From positions 124,001 through 188,000 of the forward strand of contig NZ_JBIWEX010000002.1 of NCBI RefSeq assembly GCF_044762745.1: a stretch of DNA of 64,000 bases. Direction: 5' to 3'. The position numbers and the translations under genes are program-made. Shown here piece by piece: positions 9,181-17,311 of the stretch. A model generated the notes under the pieces. That model searched no databases, was not told where the DNA came from, and saw only the letters and a list, made by a program, of their open reading frames with translations. This DNA comes from Psychrobacillus sp044762745. GTDB taxonomy: Bacteria; Bacillota; Bacilli; Bacillales_A; Planococcaceae. Position 1 is the first letter of the stretch; the number at the start of each line of letters is the position of its first letter.

Positions 9181-10110
9181 ATGACGAATAATAATTCCAT
9201 GATGTGTGATTTAGAAACAGGTATTTGTGGGCCAGCAGGCGAAGGTAATACTGAAATGGAACTAATCGATTTAACTGTACCGAGTAAAAAAGTCGATCTT
9301 TACTATGTAACCGATCCAATTTGCTCGCATTGTTGGGCATTAGAACCAACATTACGTAAGTTTATGGAAGAGTACGGTCAATATGTTAACCTGCATACGT
9401 TAATGGGTGGCATGCTCGAAAAATGGGACGGATTTGCCGATGTATCCAACGGAATTTCAGGACCCGGGGATGTAGCAGGACACTGGCGAGAAGTCGGCGA
9501 GCATACTCGTATGCCTATCGACGGTAGCTTCTGGTTCGAGGATCCAGTTACTTCGTCTTATATCCCGTCACGTGTCTATAAAGTAGTGCAACAAAAAGAT
9601 GCAAGCTTAGCTCCTGTATTTTTACGAAAAACAAGAGAAGCCGTATTCCCATTCAATAAAAATATTAGTAATGATCAATTACTAATCGACATCGTAGATA
9701 GCATCGGTTTAAACGGAGAAGAAATCGTAAAAGAATCTCATCTTCCAGCCGCGCAAGAAAGCTTGCAAGAAGATTTCATCATGGCAAGTCGACTAGGAGT
9801 ACGCGGCTTCCCAACTATTATTTTCTTAAATGAAGAGCAAAAGGGTGTAAAAGTAGTAGGGGCTCGGTCCTTCGACTACTATGTACAAGCATTGAAACAA
9901 ATACTTCCAGATGACAATATTCAACCAAAGACTCCCAATACATTACAAAGCGTATTACAAAAAGAAGGATTACTATTCTCTCGTGAAATCGAAGAGCTTT
10001 ATAATTTAGCACAACAAGATGTTGCAACCTTCGTTGAAAAAGAATTAGTTGCAGATAGCTACGAGGTAAAAGAATTTCTTGGTGAAAAATATATTAAACT
10101 GAATCAATGA
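9181..10110 (+). CDS. DsbA-family thioredoxin-fold protein, SpxH/YjbH-like
   Basis: The 309-residue cytoplasmic protein has a thioredoxin fold of the DsbA/FrnE branch, with active-site motif DPICSHCWALEP (Cys48 and Cys51). FPTIIFL near residue 215 supplies the cis-Pro loop. Length and layout fit SpxH (YjbH), the ClpXP adaptor that delivers Spx, but two extra N-terminal cysteines (Cys9, Cys16) and the HxlR context suggest a paralogue used in thiol stress. It is in an operon with the HxlR gene and has its own AAGGGG site. Adaptor or oxidoreductase activity cannot be separated from sequence. Confidence 0.72.
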   Translation: MTNNNSMMCDLETGICGPAGEGNTEMELIDLTVPSKKVDLYYVTDPICSHCWALEPTLRKFMEEYGQYVNLHTLMGGMLEKWDGFADVSNGISGPGDVAGHWREVGEHTRMPIDGSFWFEDPVTSSYIPSRVYKVVQQKDASLAPVFLRKTREAVFPFNKNISNDQLLIDIVDSIGLNGEEIVKESHLPAAQESLQEDFIMASRLGVRGFPTIIFLNEEQKGVKVVGARSFDYYVQALKQILPDDNIQPKTPNTLQSVLQKEGLLFSREIEELYNLAQQDVATFVEKELVADSYEVKEFLGEKYIKLNQ

Positions 10111-10116
10111 ATGTGT

Positions 10117-10156
10117 AATGCCCTTCGAGTACAAATGTCCTCAGAGGGCATTTTTT
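10117..10156 (+). terminator. Terminator of the HxlR-DsbA operon
   Basis: AATGCCCT pairs with AGGGCATT and is followed directly by TTTTTT. Confidence 0.85.
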
Positions 10157-10219
10157 GAATTGGTTGCTCTCCGTATTAGTTAGTTGCTTTAGAAGTTGGG
10201 TTAGTTGCTTTTATAAGCA
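10157..10219. repeat. 21-nt phased array, TTGCT family, three units
   Basis: Three units carry the core (G/A)GTTGCT(C/T)T with TTGCT at 10164, 10184 and 10205, so the steps are 20 and 21 nt. Bases between the cores are not conserved. The array lies just after the terminator, between convergent genes. The same unit family recurs at 20784-20888. Confidence 0.7.
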
Positions 10220-10243
10220 TTTCTGTATCCATTAGCCATTATC

Positions 10244-10738
10244 TTACAATTTCTCATATGCCATCTTACGAATAATTTGTTCATGTTCCGGATATTTCTC
10301 TAGCAATTCACTTTGCGTGAAAAGCTCGAAGTCTTCAAAATCAAAGCCAGGTGATACCATACATCCTACGAGAGAAAAAGCTCCATTATTCACGACAGAT
10401 GAACCAAAAATTGAATTTCTAGGAACAAGTACTTGTGGGGATTCCCCATTTTCAATATCTAGTCCTAATTTATGTTCAACATAACTTCCTTCTTCATCAA
10501 TTACATGTACAATTAGCGAACTTCCACCATGGAAATACCATAGTTCATCTGACTTTAATCGGTGAAAATGAGATATGTCGCCTTCCCCTAACAAAAAGTA
10601 AATGCTTGTGTACTGCTTTCGAGTCGCCCCAAAAGCATCGAGTGTCTCCTCAGAAGCGTGGGTACTTTTAAAATATCCACCTTCTGGATGAGGTTCTAAA
10701 TTTAAATGCTGTATGAAATAATTCGCGTCTTTATTCAT
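10244..10738 (-). CDS. DUF985 cupin
   Basis: A 164-residue single-domain cupin of the DUF985 (YML079w-like) family. The opening LNLEPHPEGGYF, the SIYFLLGEGDISHFHRLKSDELW core and the late VGCMVSPGFDFEDFEL strand are all family signatures. The fold resembles sugar isomerases and germin-like cupins, but the reaction is unknown in the family. The gene starts at the base where the phosphatase gene upstream ends (10738), so the two are co-transcribed. AAGGAAG lies before the ATG. Confidence 0.82.
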   Translation of the reverse strand: MNKDANYFIQHLNLEPHPEGGYFKSTHASEETLDAFGATRKQYTSIYFLLGEGDISHFHRLKSDELWYFHGGSSLIVHVIDEEGSYVEHKLGLDIENGESPQVLVPRNSIFGSSVVNNGAFSLVGCMVSPGFDFEDFELFTQSELLEKYPEHEQIIRKMAYEKL

Positions 10739-11325
10739 TAGACTTCCTTCTTTTCCAGATGGTTCATACAGTTAAAAAGATGGCATAGATTTTCATCATC
10801 TTGAAGCTCAACTACAGTAACTGAGGTATTACCTATATCGTTTTCAAAGTCCCGATTTGGAATAAGAGCATGTAAAAGTCGTCCGATAAATCCGCCATGA
10901 CTTACTACTAAAATTCTTTTACCAGGATGTGCTTCTTTCATATCTTCAATAAAGGACATTCCTCTAGAGATAATTGCCTCCTCCGGCTCAAAACCAATGT
11001 CCAACTTTCTCCACTCAGCTCCCCACTTCGCTACTCGTTCTGCTTCCGTAGTTCCTTCAATAATTCCACCACCAATTTCACCTAACCGCTTGTCTACATA
11101 AAAATCGAGTGTTGGCTGCTTTTCTGCAATAATTTCTGCCGTTCTTTTTGCACGAATTAACGGGCTTGTATAAATAACATCCCACTCTTCATGCTCCATC
11201 CTATTAGCAACACGCTCTGCCATGTGGATGCCCTCTTCATCAAGTGGTACATCAGTACTTCCTTGAGCCCGTCCTTCTTTATTCCAAGCTGTTACACCGT
11301 GTCGTATAAAACCGATTGTTGTCAT
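10738..11325 (-). CDS. Histidine phosphatase (phosphoglycerate-mutase-like)
   Basis: This 195-residue protein belongs to the histidine phosphatase superfamily. FIRHGVTAWNKEGRAQG near the N-terminus holds the catalytic RHG triad, and VSHGGFIGRLL near residue 145 holds the second His. It is shorter than true phosphoglycerate mutases (about 230-250), which favours a phosphatase such as the PhoE or CobC type. The substrate cannot be told. The ATG has AAGGGGG before it, and the cupin gene follows without a gap. Confidence 0.82.
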   Translation of the reverse strand: MTTIGFIRHGVTAWNKEGRAQGSTDVPLDEEGIHMAERVANRMEHEEWDVIYTSPLIRAKRTAEIIAEKQPTLDFYVDKRLGEIGGGIIEGTTEAERVAKWGAEWRKLDIGFEPEEAIISRGMSFIEDMKEAHPGKRILVVSHGGFIGRLLHALIPNRDFENDIGNTSVTVVELQDDENLCHLFNCMNHLEKKEV

Positions 11326-11486
11326 GTTAAATCCCCCTTATATTTATTATTCCATACCGCTTCCATCTGTTGAGGTGCTTATGCAAAATGCTTAACAGCA
11401 ATTTCTACGGCGATCCCTTAACTGAAATTTACTATGAAAATGTTTTTTTAGCAACAAACTATAGTTCTCAAAAATTTTTCTTTCAC

Positions 11487-11517
11487 TTGACCTTGCCGTT
11501 GCGTAAAGGTTTAGACT
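11487..11517 (+). promoter_or_regulatory. MerR-type promoter with 19-bp spacer
   Basis: TTGACC (11487-11492) and TAGACT (11512-11517) are separated by 19 bp, the over-long spacer that MerR activators untwist. The dyad ACCTT-N11-AAGGT (11490-11494, 11506-11510) sits in the spacer. The gene just downstream is a MerR protein, so autoactivation is the simple reading. Confidence 0.75.
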
Positions 11518-11539
11518 GTAGATATTAGGAGGTGATGGC

Positions 11540-12298
11540 GTGGAATATACGGTGCAAAAGCTTGGTCAGTTAGCGGGAATAAGCACACGGACCCTGCGAT
11601 ACTATGATGAAATTGGCTTGCTTAAACCTGCACATATCAATTCATCTGGTTATCGCATTTATGGTTCTGCCGAAGTAGACAGACTGCAGCAAATTTTATT
11701 CTACCGAGAACTTGGGGTGAATTTGGATAGCATTAAAGAAATAATGACATCGGAGACGTTCGACGGAGCAACTGCATTAAAGGAACATCGAGAAAAACTG
11801 CTTGAAAAAAGAGCTCAATTAGATTTATTGATCGAAAATGTGGATAAATCCATTCAACTAACGGAAAGGAAGATAAACATGACAGACAAAGAAAAATTTG
11901 AGGGGTTTAAACAAAAGCTTGTAGATGACAACGAGCAAAAGTACGGGAAAGAAATACGTGAAAAGTATGGCGAGGATGCTGTGAATAAATCCAATGCTAA
12001 AGTAAAGGGTATGACCGAAGCACAGTACGCAGAAGTGACAAACTTAGAGCAACAAGTTTTAGATAATTTAAAAGCGGCAATGGCAATAGGTGATCCAACA
12101 GGAGAGCTTGCACAAAAAACAGCGGATTTACACCGCCAATGGCTAAGCTTTTACTGGAATCAGTATACAAAAGAAGCACATGCAGGTGTCGCACAAATGT
12201 ATGTGGACGATGAACGTTTTACTGCATACTACGACAAGATTCGGCCTGGTGCTGCGGAGTTTTTAAGAGATGCTGTACACATTTATACAAAAAACTAG
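11540..12298 (+). CDS. MerR-family regulator with TipAS antibiotic-binding domain
   Basis: The 252-residue protein has a MerR helix-turn-helix at residues 1-70 (QLAGISTRTLRYYDEIGLL, then YRIYGSAEVDRLQQI), a dimerising coiled coil to about 115, and a TipAS ligand domain from about 120 to the end. This is the architecture of TipAL and Mta, which sense thiopeptides or other drugs and activate their own and efflux genes. The start is GTG behind AGGAGGTGATG. The promoter has a textbook MerR dyad. No efflux gene adjoins it, so other targets must lie elsewhere. Confidence 0.88.
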   Translation: MEYTVQKLGQLAGISTRTLRYYDEIGLLKPAHINSSGYRIYGSAEVDRLQQILFYRELGVNLDSIKEIMTSETFDGATALKEHREKLLEKRAQLDLLIENVDKSIQLTERKINMTDKEKFEGFKQKLVDDNEQKYGKEIREKYGEDAVNKSNAKVKGMTEAQYAEVTNLEQQVLDNLKAAMAIGDPTGELAQKTADLHRQWLSFYWNQYTKEAHAGVAQMYVDDERFTAYYDKIRPGAAEFLRDAVHIYTKN

Positions 12299-12318
12299 AA
12301 GGCTTTTGCCTTCTAGTT
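12293..12318 (-). terminator. Terminator of the NUDIX gene
   Basis: An 11-bp stem (AACTAGAAGGC with its complement) closes a TTTT loop. The T-run TTTTTT follows only in the minus direction. Confidence 0.75.
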
Positions 12319-12323
12319 ACATC

Positions 12324-12731
12324 TTAGTTATTTATTACTCTGTCGATTATGTGGATATCTTCTGGATAAGCCAAAGGAAGTTCTCCAATTTCTTTTAACG
12401 ACTTCCAAGCTATTTCATGAATGAATTCATCTGGGTCTTGGATCGTTATTTCCCCACTCACTATTTCCACTAAAAAGTATTCTACATGAAAAGAAATTCC
12501 ATGTTCACTTATAATCTCATTTTTAGTATGTACTTTTTCAATTGTGCGAACTGTAAAGCCTGTTTCTTCCCAAAATTCTCTTACACAGCATTCTTCAAAT
12601 GTTTCCCCTTCTTCTAATGTCCCGGATGGAACGGTCCATTTCCTTTCTTCTCCTGGAGCTGCTTGAAGAACCATTAGTACCTCCTTTTTTTCATTTATAT
12701 AAATACCTGCTGCGCCTTGCCATTTGAACAT
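12324..12731 (-). CDS. NUDIX hydrolase
   Basis: This 135-residue protein is a single NUDIX domain. The Nudix box runs from about residue 37 (GTLEEGETFEECCVREFWEETGF), with the REFWEE glutamates that bind Mg2+. It hydrolyses a nucleoside diphosphate linked to some other moiety; the substrate is not predictable. It lies 22 bp after the alkyltransferase-like gene on the same strand and may be co-transcribed. GAGGAAAAGAG precedes the ATG. Confidence 0.85.
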   Translation of the reverse strand: MFKWQGAAGIYINEKKEVLMVLQAAPGEERKWTVPSGTLEEGETFEECCVREFWEETGFTVRTIEKVHTKNEIISEHGISFHVEYFLVEIVSGEITIQDPDEFIHEIAWKSLKEIGELPLAYPEDIHIIDRVINN

Positions 12732-12753
12732 TCTCTTTTCCTCTTCTCTATCA

Positions 12754-13083
12754 TCAGATTAAATCTACATCATTAATTTCGGGGACGTATCTTGATTTTT
12801 TAAGATCCACAAGCCCATTTGGACGAAAACAAACACCTTCTGCTTCTAGCATCGCTCGTTGAGAATAGGCCGATTCCTCGTCCGGAATTGCGATTTCTCC
12901 TTTTATATTTATTACTCGATGCCAAGGTAGGTTGTGTTTTGTACTCATCGTGTGAAGTATACGTACGACTTGTCTTGCCCCACGTGCACTTCCAGCTTCT
13001 TTTGCAATTTGCCCATATGTCATGACTTTTCCTTGTGGTATCGCATTTATTATTTGAATAACTCTTTCCGTAAAGGGTTTCAA
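12754..13083 (-). CDS. Alkyltransferase-like protein (ATL), MGMT fold without active Cys
   Basis: The 109-residue protein is the DNA-binding half of an O6-alkylguanine transferase. The active-site PCHRV is replaced by PWHRV with Trp54 in place of Cys. GQIAKEAGSARGARQVVRIL is the helix-turn-helix. ATL proteins bind O6-alkylguanine without removing it and hand bulky lesions to nucleotide-excision repair. The start is a TTG behind AAAGGATG. It sits 6 kb from the ogt/adaA/alkA cluster and is divergent from a PadR gene. Confidence 0.88.
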   Translation of the reverse strand: MKPFTERVIQIINAIPQGKVMTYGQIAKEAGSARGARQVVRILHTMSTKHNLPWHRVINIKGEIAIPDEESAYSQRAMLEAEGVCFRPNGLVDLKKSRYVPEINDVDLI

Positions 13084-13136
13084 TACTCTTCATCCTTTCA
13101 TTACTTCGATTATAACTGATTAAGAATATTTTATTC

Positions 13137-13186
13137 AGTACCTTGCATAGGATAATACTGTGTGATATATTATCCTCAAAGGTACT
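13137..13186 (+). promoter_or_regulatory. Nested-dyad operator at the PadR promoter
   Basis: Two inverted repeats share a centre: inner GGATAATA (13150-13157) with TATTATCC (13168-13175), and outer AGTACCTT (13137-13144) with AAGGTACT (13179-13186). A promoter TTGCAT-N16-TATATT (13144-13149, 13166-13171) lies inside. This fits autorepression by the PadR protein encoded 36 bp downstream. Confidence 0.65.
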
Positions 13187-13221
13187 ATTCATTAAACAAT
13201 AGTGAAAGGAGTGAACTAGGA

Positions 13222-13545
13222 GTGAATATTCAATTTAAAAAAGGCGTGCTGAATCTTTGTGTGCTTGTTTTATTGGATAAGCAGGATCGATATGGCTATG
13301 AGCTTGTCCAAAAAATATCCGACCAAATTTCCATTTCGGAAGGTTCCGTTTACCCGTTATTACGGCGCTTGACGAAGGAAGGATATTTTACTACGTATTT
13401 ACAGGAATCTACAGAAGGCCCTCCGCGTAAATATTATAAGCTGACGGAACTTGGTAGAACGTATTTACATGAGCAGTTGAGCGAATGGAAAAGCTTCACA
13501 AATGGTGTAAACAATCTAATCGAAGAGGGTGTAAAAAATGACTGA
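13222..13545 (+). CDS. PadR-family transcriptional regulator
   Basis: The 107-residue protein is a PadR winged helix: LVLLDKQDRYGYELVQKI, then SEGSVYPLLRRLTKEGY, then PRKYYKLTELGRTYL. The GTG at 13222 follows AAAGGAG at nine bases; an in-frame start further up would run into the operator. It overlaps the next gene by 8 bp. PadR genes of this kind often control a membrane or HAAS-domain partner encoded downstream, which is the case here. Confidence 0.88.
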   Translation: MNIQFKKGVLNLCVLVLLDKQDRYGYELVQKISDQISISEGSVYPLLRRLTKEGYFTTYLQESTEGPPRKYYKLTELGRTYLHEQLSEWKSFTNGVNNLIEEGVKND

Positions 13546-14569
13546 ACAACAGTTTTTAAACGAATTAGAGCTTGCTTTAACTACGCTTTCAGCGGATGAA
13601 CGAAACGATATCCTTTCTGATATAAAAGAGTATTTTGTAAGTGGCCGCGAGGATGGTAAAACAGATAGCGATATTGCTGCATCACTCGGTTCTCCGAAAG
13701 AAATTGCACAAGAATTAGTGGAATTTCCGATTCAAGAAAAAATTTCGACTGAAAATAAAGTAATTAGAATTCCGCAATCGAACTTTTCCAATGTAACGAT
13801 GAATATCGACTATGGCTCTCTAAACGTTTTTCCTTCTGAAACAGATGAAACCATTATTGAATTATTAGGGGAAAACGAAAAGCTAAAACTCACTGCAGAA
13901 GTTGTGAACGATACTTTATCGATTCAATTAAAATCAAAGAAGTTCCAGTTTTTCAGTTTTATATTCCTTATTAAAGAGATGAAAGTAAATGTAGCATTAC
14001 CTAAAAAACTGTACACGACAATCATCATGAAAACAGACAATGGCCGGATTCGTGCGGAAAAAATGCTCGGAAAAGCGATTAAAGCCACTTCCGATAATGG
14101 CAGCATCGGCTTAAGAGAAGTTGCCGCTACTGTTTTAGAGATAGAAACGGATAACGGGCGCATTGAAATGGATAAAGTGCAAACAGATAAGCTTTCCACA
14201 CAAACAGACAATGGCAGAATTGAGTTGCGTAATGTCGATGCGGAGCAGATCATAACGGAAACGGATAATGGACGAATCATGATGGAATACGTGAATGGGG
14301 ATATTATTGGGAAAACTGATAACGGACGAATTACGCTTCTGACCTCGAGTCTTGACCGCATGATTCAGTTAGAAACGGATAATGGCAGTATTTTAGTTGA
14401 AACTGAGAACGAACCAACAGATGTATCGATACACGCAAAAACTGACCACGGCAGAGTTAGTATTTTTGGGGAAAAGAATTCTCGTACAGTATTTGGGAAT
14501 GGAGCGAATACAGTTCGGCTTTCCTCTGATAATGGGAAGATTACTGTTGCGATTAAAGCTTTGGTCTAA
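13538..14569 (+). CDS. HAAS-domain protein with DUF4097 beta-helix repeats
   Basis: The 343-residue protein begins with a HAAS/DUF1700 helical domain (residues 1-60, SADERNDILSDIKEYF and ASLGSPKEIAQEL). From about residue 75 it continues as a DUF4097 adhesin-like beta-helix. TDNGR or a close variant (TDNGS, SDNGS, TDHGR) recurs about nine times, roughly every 20 residues, as the turn of each coil. No signal peptide or membrane segment is seen, so it is probably cytoplasmic or membrane-associated through partners. It is translationally coupled to the PadR gene. Function is unknown; related operons respond to cell-envelope stress. Confidence 0.82.
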   Translation: MTEQQFLNELELALTTLSADERNDILSDIKEYFVSGREDGKTDSDIAASLGSPKEIAQELVEFPIQEKISTENKVIRIPQSNFSNVTMNIDYGSLNVFPSETDETIIELLGENEKLKLTAEVVNDTLSIQLKSKKFQFFSFIFLIKEMKVNVALPKKLYTTIIMKTDNGRIRAEKMLGKAIKATSDNGSIGLREVAATVLEIETDNGRIEMDKVQTDKLSTQTDNGRIELRNVDAEQIITETDNGRIMMEYVNGDIIGKTDNGRITLLTSSLDRMIQLETDNGSILVETENEPTDVSIHAKTDHGRVSIFGEKNSRTVFGNGANTVRLSSDNGKITVAIKALV

Positions 14570-14607
14570 AAAATAGCTCTTTGCTTATGGCAAAGGGCTA
14601 TTTTTTT
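14569..14607 (+). terminator. Terminator of the PadR operon
   Basis: AAATAGCTCTTTGC pairs with GGCAAAGGGCTATTT (one wobble) around TTAT, followed by TTTTTT. Confidence 0.88.
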
Positions 14608-14687
14608 GTACTTGAACGACACAAAATCCACTCTGAACATGCAAAACGAACAAGGCTACCTAAAGATTACTTCAAACGCAGTGATTG

Positions 14688-15824
14688 TTAATACGTGCGA
14701 ACAGGTACGATCAATTGTAAAACAATGTCATCATTAGCAGAATGTAAAATGAAGGGACGCATAGCACCTGTAAATTGAATCATTATGTCCTGTCCATCTA
14801 AGGCTCGTAAAGCGTCCATCATATATTTCGCACTAAATGAGAGCGCTATCCCTTCCCCTTCGATTAAAGTAGATTGAATTTCTTCTTCCACTTCTCCTAT
14901 TTCTGGTGAGTTAGATGATATTTCCACAGTATTTCCTTCTAAGGAAGCCAACCGAACAATGTTATTACGCTCTTCACGTGCTAATAAAGAAGCACGGTCA
15001 ATTGCTTGAAATAATGCTTTCCCATTCATCGTAATAGACGTTTTAAATTCAGTGGGAATTAAGCGAGAGGTGTCTGGGTAATTCCCTTCCAACAAACGAG
15101 AGTAGAGCAATACATCTTCCGTTTTAAATAATACTTGTTGATTCGTTATCGCAATATAAACAGGTTGTGACGAGTCTCCAATGATTTTGCTTAATTCATT
15201 TAAGCTCTTTCCAGGAATAACTACATTATATTCTCCTTCAATGGGCTGCTCTAAAGTCAGTTTGCGACGAGCAAGACGGTGACTATCTGTAGCTACGCAA
15301 GTCAGCTCCCCGCCCTTTATCTGCCAGAGAACACCTGTTAATACGGGACGATTTTCAGAAGTTGATACAGCAAATACTGTTTCACGTACTATTGATTTCA
15401 ATGAATTAGCTGGAACTATAAATTGACGGTCATCTTGAATTTCTGGTAGCAAAGGGTAATTAGAAGCTTCCAACCCAATTAAATGAAACTTCGACTTACC
15501 AGACCGGATATGTGTATGTTGATTTTCTTTCACTTCTATTTCCACATCACTAGTTGGTAACTTCCGTATGATTTCATTAAACATACGTGCCTGAACAACG
15601 ATCGCACCTTCTTCTATTATTCGAATGACTTGGTTCCCATTTTCTTCAGCTTTAATAAATTTTTGAATTGTTATATCCGAATCGCTACCAGTCAATTTTA
15701 ACCCTTCTTCTGTAACTTCCAATTTTATCCCCGTCAATATGGGAACGGTAGTTTTTGAACTGACAGCTTTCATTACATCATTTAACCCATCTAATAACCG
15801 TTGACGCATAATTTCAAATTTCAT
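14688..15824 (-). CDS. dnaN: DNA polymerase III beta clamp, probable second copy
   Basis: The 378-residue protein is a full three-domain sliding clamp: MKAVSSKTTVPILTGIKLEV opens domain I, TGSDSDITI follows, and the C-terminus LQLIVPVRTY matches the clamp end. The clamp tethers polymerase and repair enzymes to DNA. Neighbours are PadR and DinB genes, not dnaA and recF, so this is probably a paralogue of the replication clamp, as reported for some Bacillus. All hydrophobic-pocket surroundings look intact. Two adjacent ATGs exist (15827 and 15824), and the second is better spaced from GGGGG. Confidence 0.85.
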   Translation of the reverse strand: MKFEIMRQRLLDGLNDVMKAVSSKTTVPILTGIKLEVTEEGLKLTGSDSDITIQKFIKAEENGNQVIRIIEEGAIVVQARMFNEIIRKLPTSDVEIEVKENQHTHIRSGKSKFHLIGLEASNYPLLPEIQDDRQFIVPANSLKSIVRETVFAVSTSENRPVLTGVLWQIKGGELTCVATDSHRLARRKLTLEQPIEGEYNVVIPGKSLNELSKIIGDSSQPVYIAITNQQVLFKTEDVLLYSRLLEGNYPDTSRLIPTEFKTSITMNGKALFQAIDRASLLAREERNNIVRLASLEGNTVEISSNSPEIGEVEEEIQSTLIEGEGIALSFSAKYMMDALRALDGQDIMIQFTGAMRPFILHSANDDIVLQLIVPVRTY

Positions 15825-15888
15825 CATTTGCCCCCACTTGTAAAAGTATTATTTTCCCCTTACTATGTCCAACTTGGGAATAGCCACT

Positions 15889-16368
15889 TTAGGTTGAAGC
15901 AAGACCTTTTCCAATAAGGTTTGCAGAGACTGGCTTTTTCCCTATTTCCCTTGCCCATATAGATAATTGTCCAATATGATGAATTTCGTGAGCAATTACA
16001 TGTCGCATAACCTCACCCCATGTGTCAGTATCAACTCTTCCATCAGGCATAATATCTTGAAACAACCGATTATCCATGCTTTCATCCCATTCACGAACAA
16101 ACTGCACTACTTCTATTTTGAATTTAGCATCCAACTCTCTGACCTTTTGTAAACTTTGATAATCTCTGAAATTCTCTTGGAAATCTGACTTTCCTTGAAG
16201 AATTCGTATCCAACTCCACTCCACATCTATAATGTGGAAAAGTGTATGCAATATCCCACCTACTCCCCCTTTTCTTTCAGCGAGAAGGTCTTCCTCGTTT
16301 ACATCTTCACACCATCGATACCAATCTTCCCTTACCATCCAGTTATACTGAAATAGCATTTTCAACAT
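15889..16368 (-). CDS. DinB-family putative metalloenzyme
   Basis: This 159-residue four-helix protein belongs to the DinB/YfiT superfamily. The three metal-binding histidines are visible: one in LHTLFHIID (about residue 46) and two in AHEIHHIGQ (about residue 133). Relatives include bacillithiol transferases and mycothiol-dependent enzymes, but many have no known reaction. The ATG at 16368 follows AAAGGGG; an earlier in-frame ATG at 16404 has no ribosome site. It ends 65 bp from the clamp gene on the same strand. Confidence 0.82.
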   Translation of the reverse strand: MLKMLFQYNWMVREDWYRWCEDVNEEDLLAERKGGVGGILHTLFHIIDVEWSWIRILQGKSDFQENFRDYQSLQKVRELDAKFKIEVVQFVREWDESMDNRLFQDIMPDGRVDTDTWGEVMRHVIAHEIHHIGQLSIWAREIGKKPVSANLIGKGLAST

Positions 16369-16393
16369 AATTTCCCCTTTAATTATTGAATCT

Positions 16394-17242
16394 TCATTTT
16401 TCAAATCCTAAATGAACGGAATCTATCAGTTTTTGATAACCAATCTCCTGATAGATTTTGTTGGATGTTGGATTCAGCATATCTGTGTAGAGCACACAAA
16501 ATTGGAATTCCTTTAGTAGTTCTTTGCTTCCGGCTGCTACCATTGTGCGTGCGTATCCTTTTTTTCGCTCTTCTTTTGGTGTGAATACGAGTGAAACGGT
16601 GACACCATGTGCTGTTGGTCTTGCTTTTTTCATCATTGACACAATATGTCCTTCGTTTTCCCACAGAAATACTTCATTTGCATCAAGCATTGCTTTCACT
16701 TTATTTTTCACTTCTACTAGTGCTGTTTTTGGCAGTCCTGTATCTTCTTCGAATTGGCTATACCATTTCTCAATAAGAAGTGCATCATCTTTTGTTGCAT
16801 AACGCCAAGCACCAGGGCTCATTTCAAGTGATTCTTCCACTTTATCTAAGCGGTAAAGACCTTGGTCCATCAAAACAGAGAAGCTTTGTCCTGTTTTCTC
16901 TTGCCATTTTTGAGCAAATGCGTATGCCCATTCTTTCACACTAATAATAGAGTTGATAGGAATAGATTGTCGTATTAGCTCATCGATACTTAGATCGATG
17001 CAATCTCGCATTCGCCCATTATCCACAAAAATGATATTGAGTGGATGCGGTGGAGTCATTTGGAATATTGCTAGTAATTCACCATCTTCTTCGATTGTTG
17101 CCATATATGGATTTTCGTATTTTCCATCTTTAATTGCTTGTAGTACTCCGAAAAATAAACTAAACTTATCCTCGTATTTTACTAAAAAAGGGGTAGCTAC
17201 TCTTGCAAAGTCTTCTGCATTTTCATATCTCTGAAATTTCAT
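16394..17242 (-). CDS. GNAT-family acetyltransferase, two-domain
   Basis: The 282-residue protein has a divergent N-terminal half and a C-terminal GNAT domain from about residue 145. The acetyl-CoA loop region is VSLVFTPKEERKKGYARTMVAAGS, with a G-Y-A form of the usual Q/RxxGxG/A. Such 280-residue GNATs are common and uncharacterised in bacilli. GAGGAGGAG sits five bases before the ATG at 17242. It is divergent from aroD across 69 bp. Confidence 0.82.
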   Translation of the reverse strand: MKFQRYENAEDFARVATPFLVKYEDKFSLFFGVLQAIKDGKYENPYMATIEEDGELLAIFQMTPPHPLNIIFVDNGRMRDCIDLSIDELIRQSIPINSIISVKEWAYAFAQKWQEKTGQSFSVLMDQGLYRLDKVEESLEMSPGAWRYATKDDALLIEKWYSQFEEDTGLPKTALVEVKNKVKAMLDANEVFLWENEGHIVSMMKKARPTAHGVTVSLVFTPKEERKKGYARTMVAAGSKELLKEFQFCVLYTDMLNPTSNKIYQEIGYQKLIDSVHLGFEK

Positions 17243-17311
17243 ATTATTCTCCTCCTCTTCACCTTTGTATGTTAATATAACGTAAAATACCATTGAAGGG
17301 GAGTCTATTTT

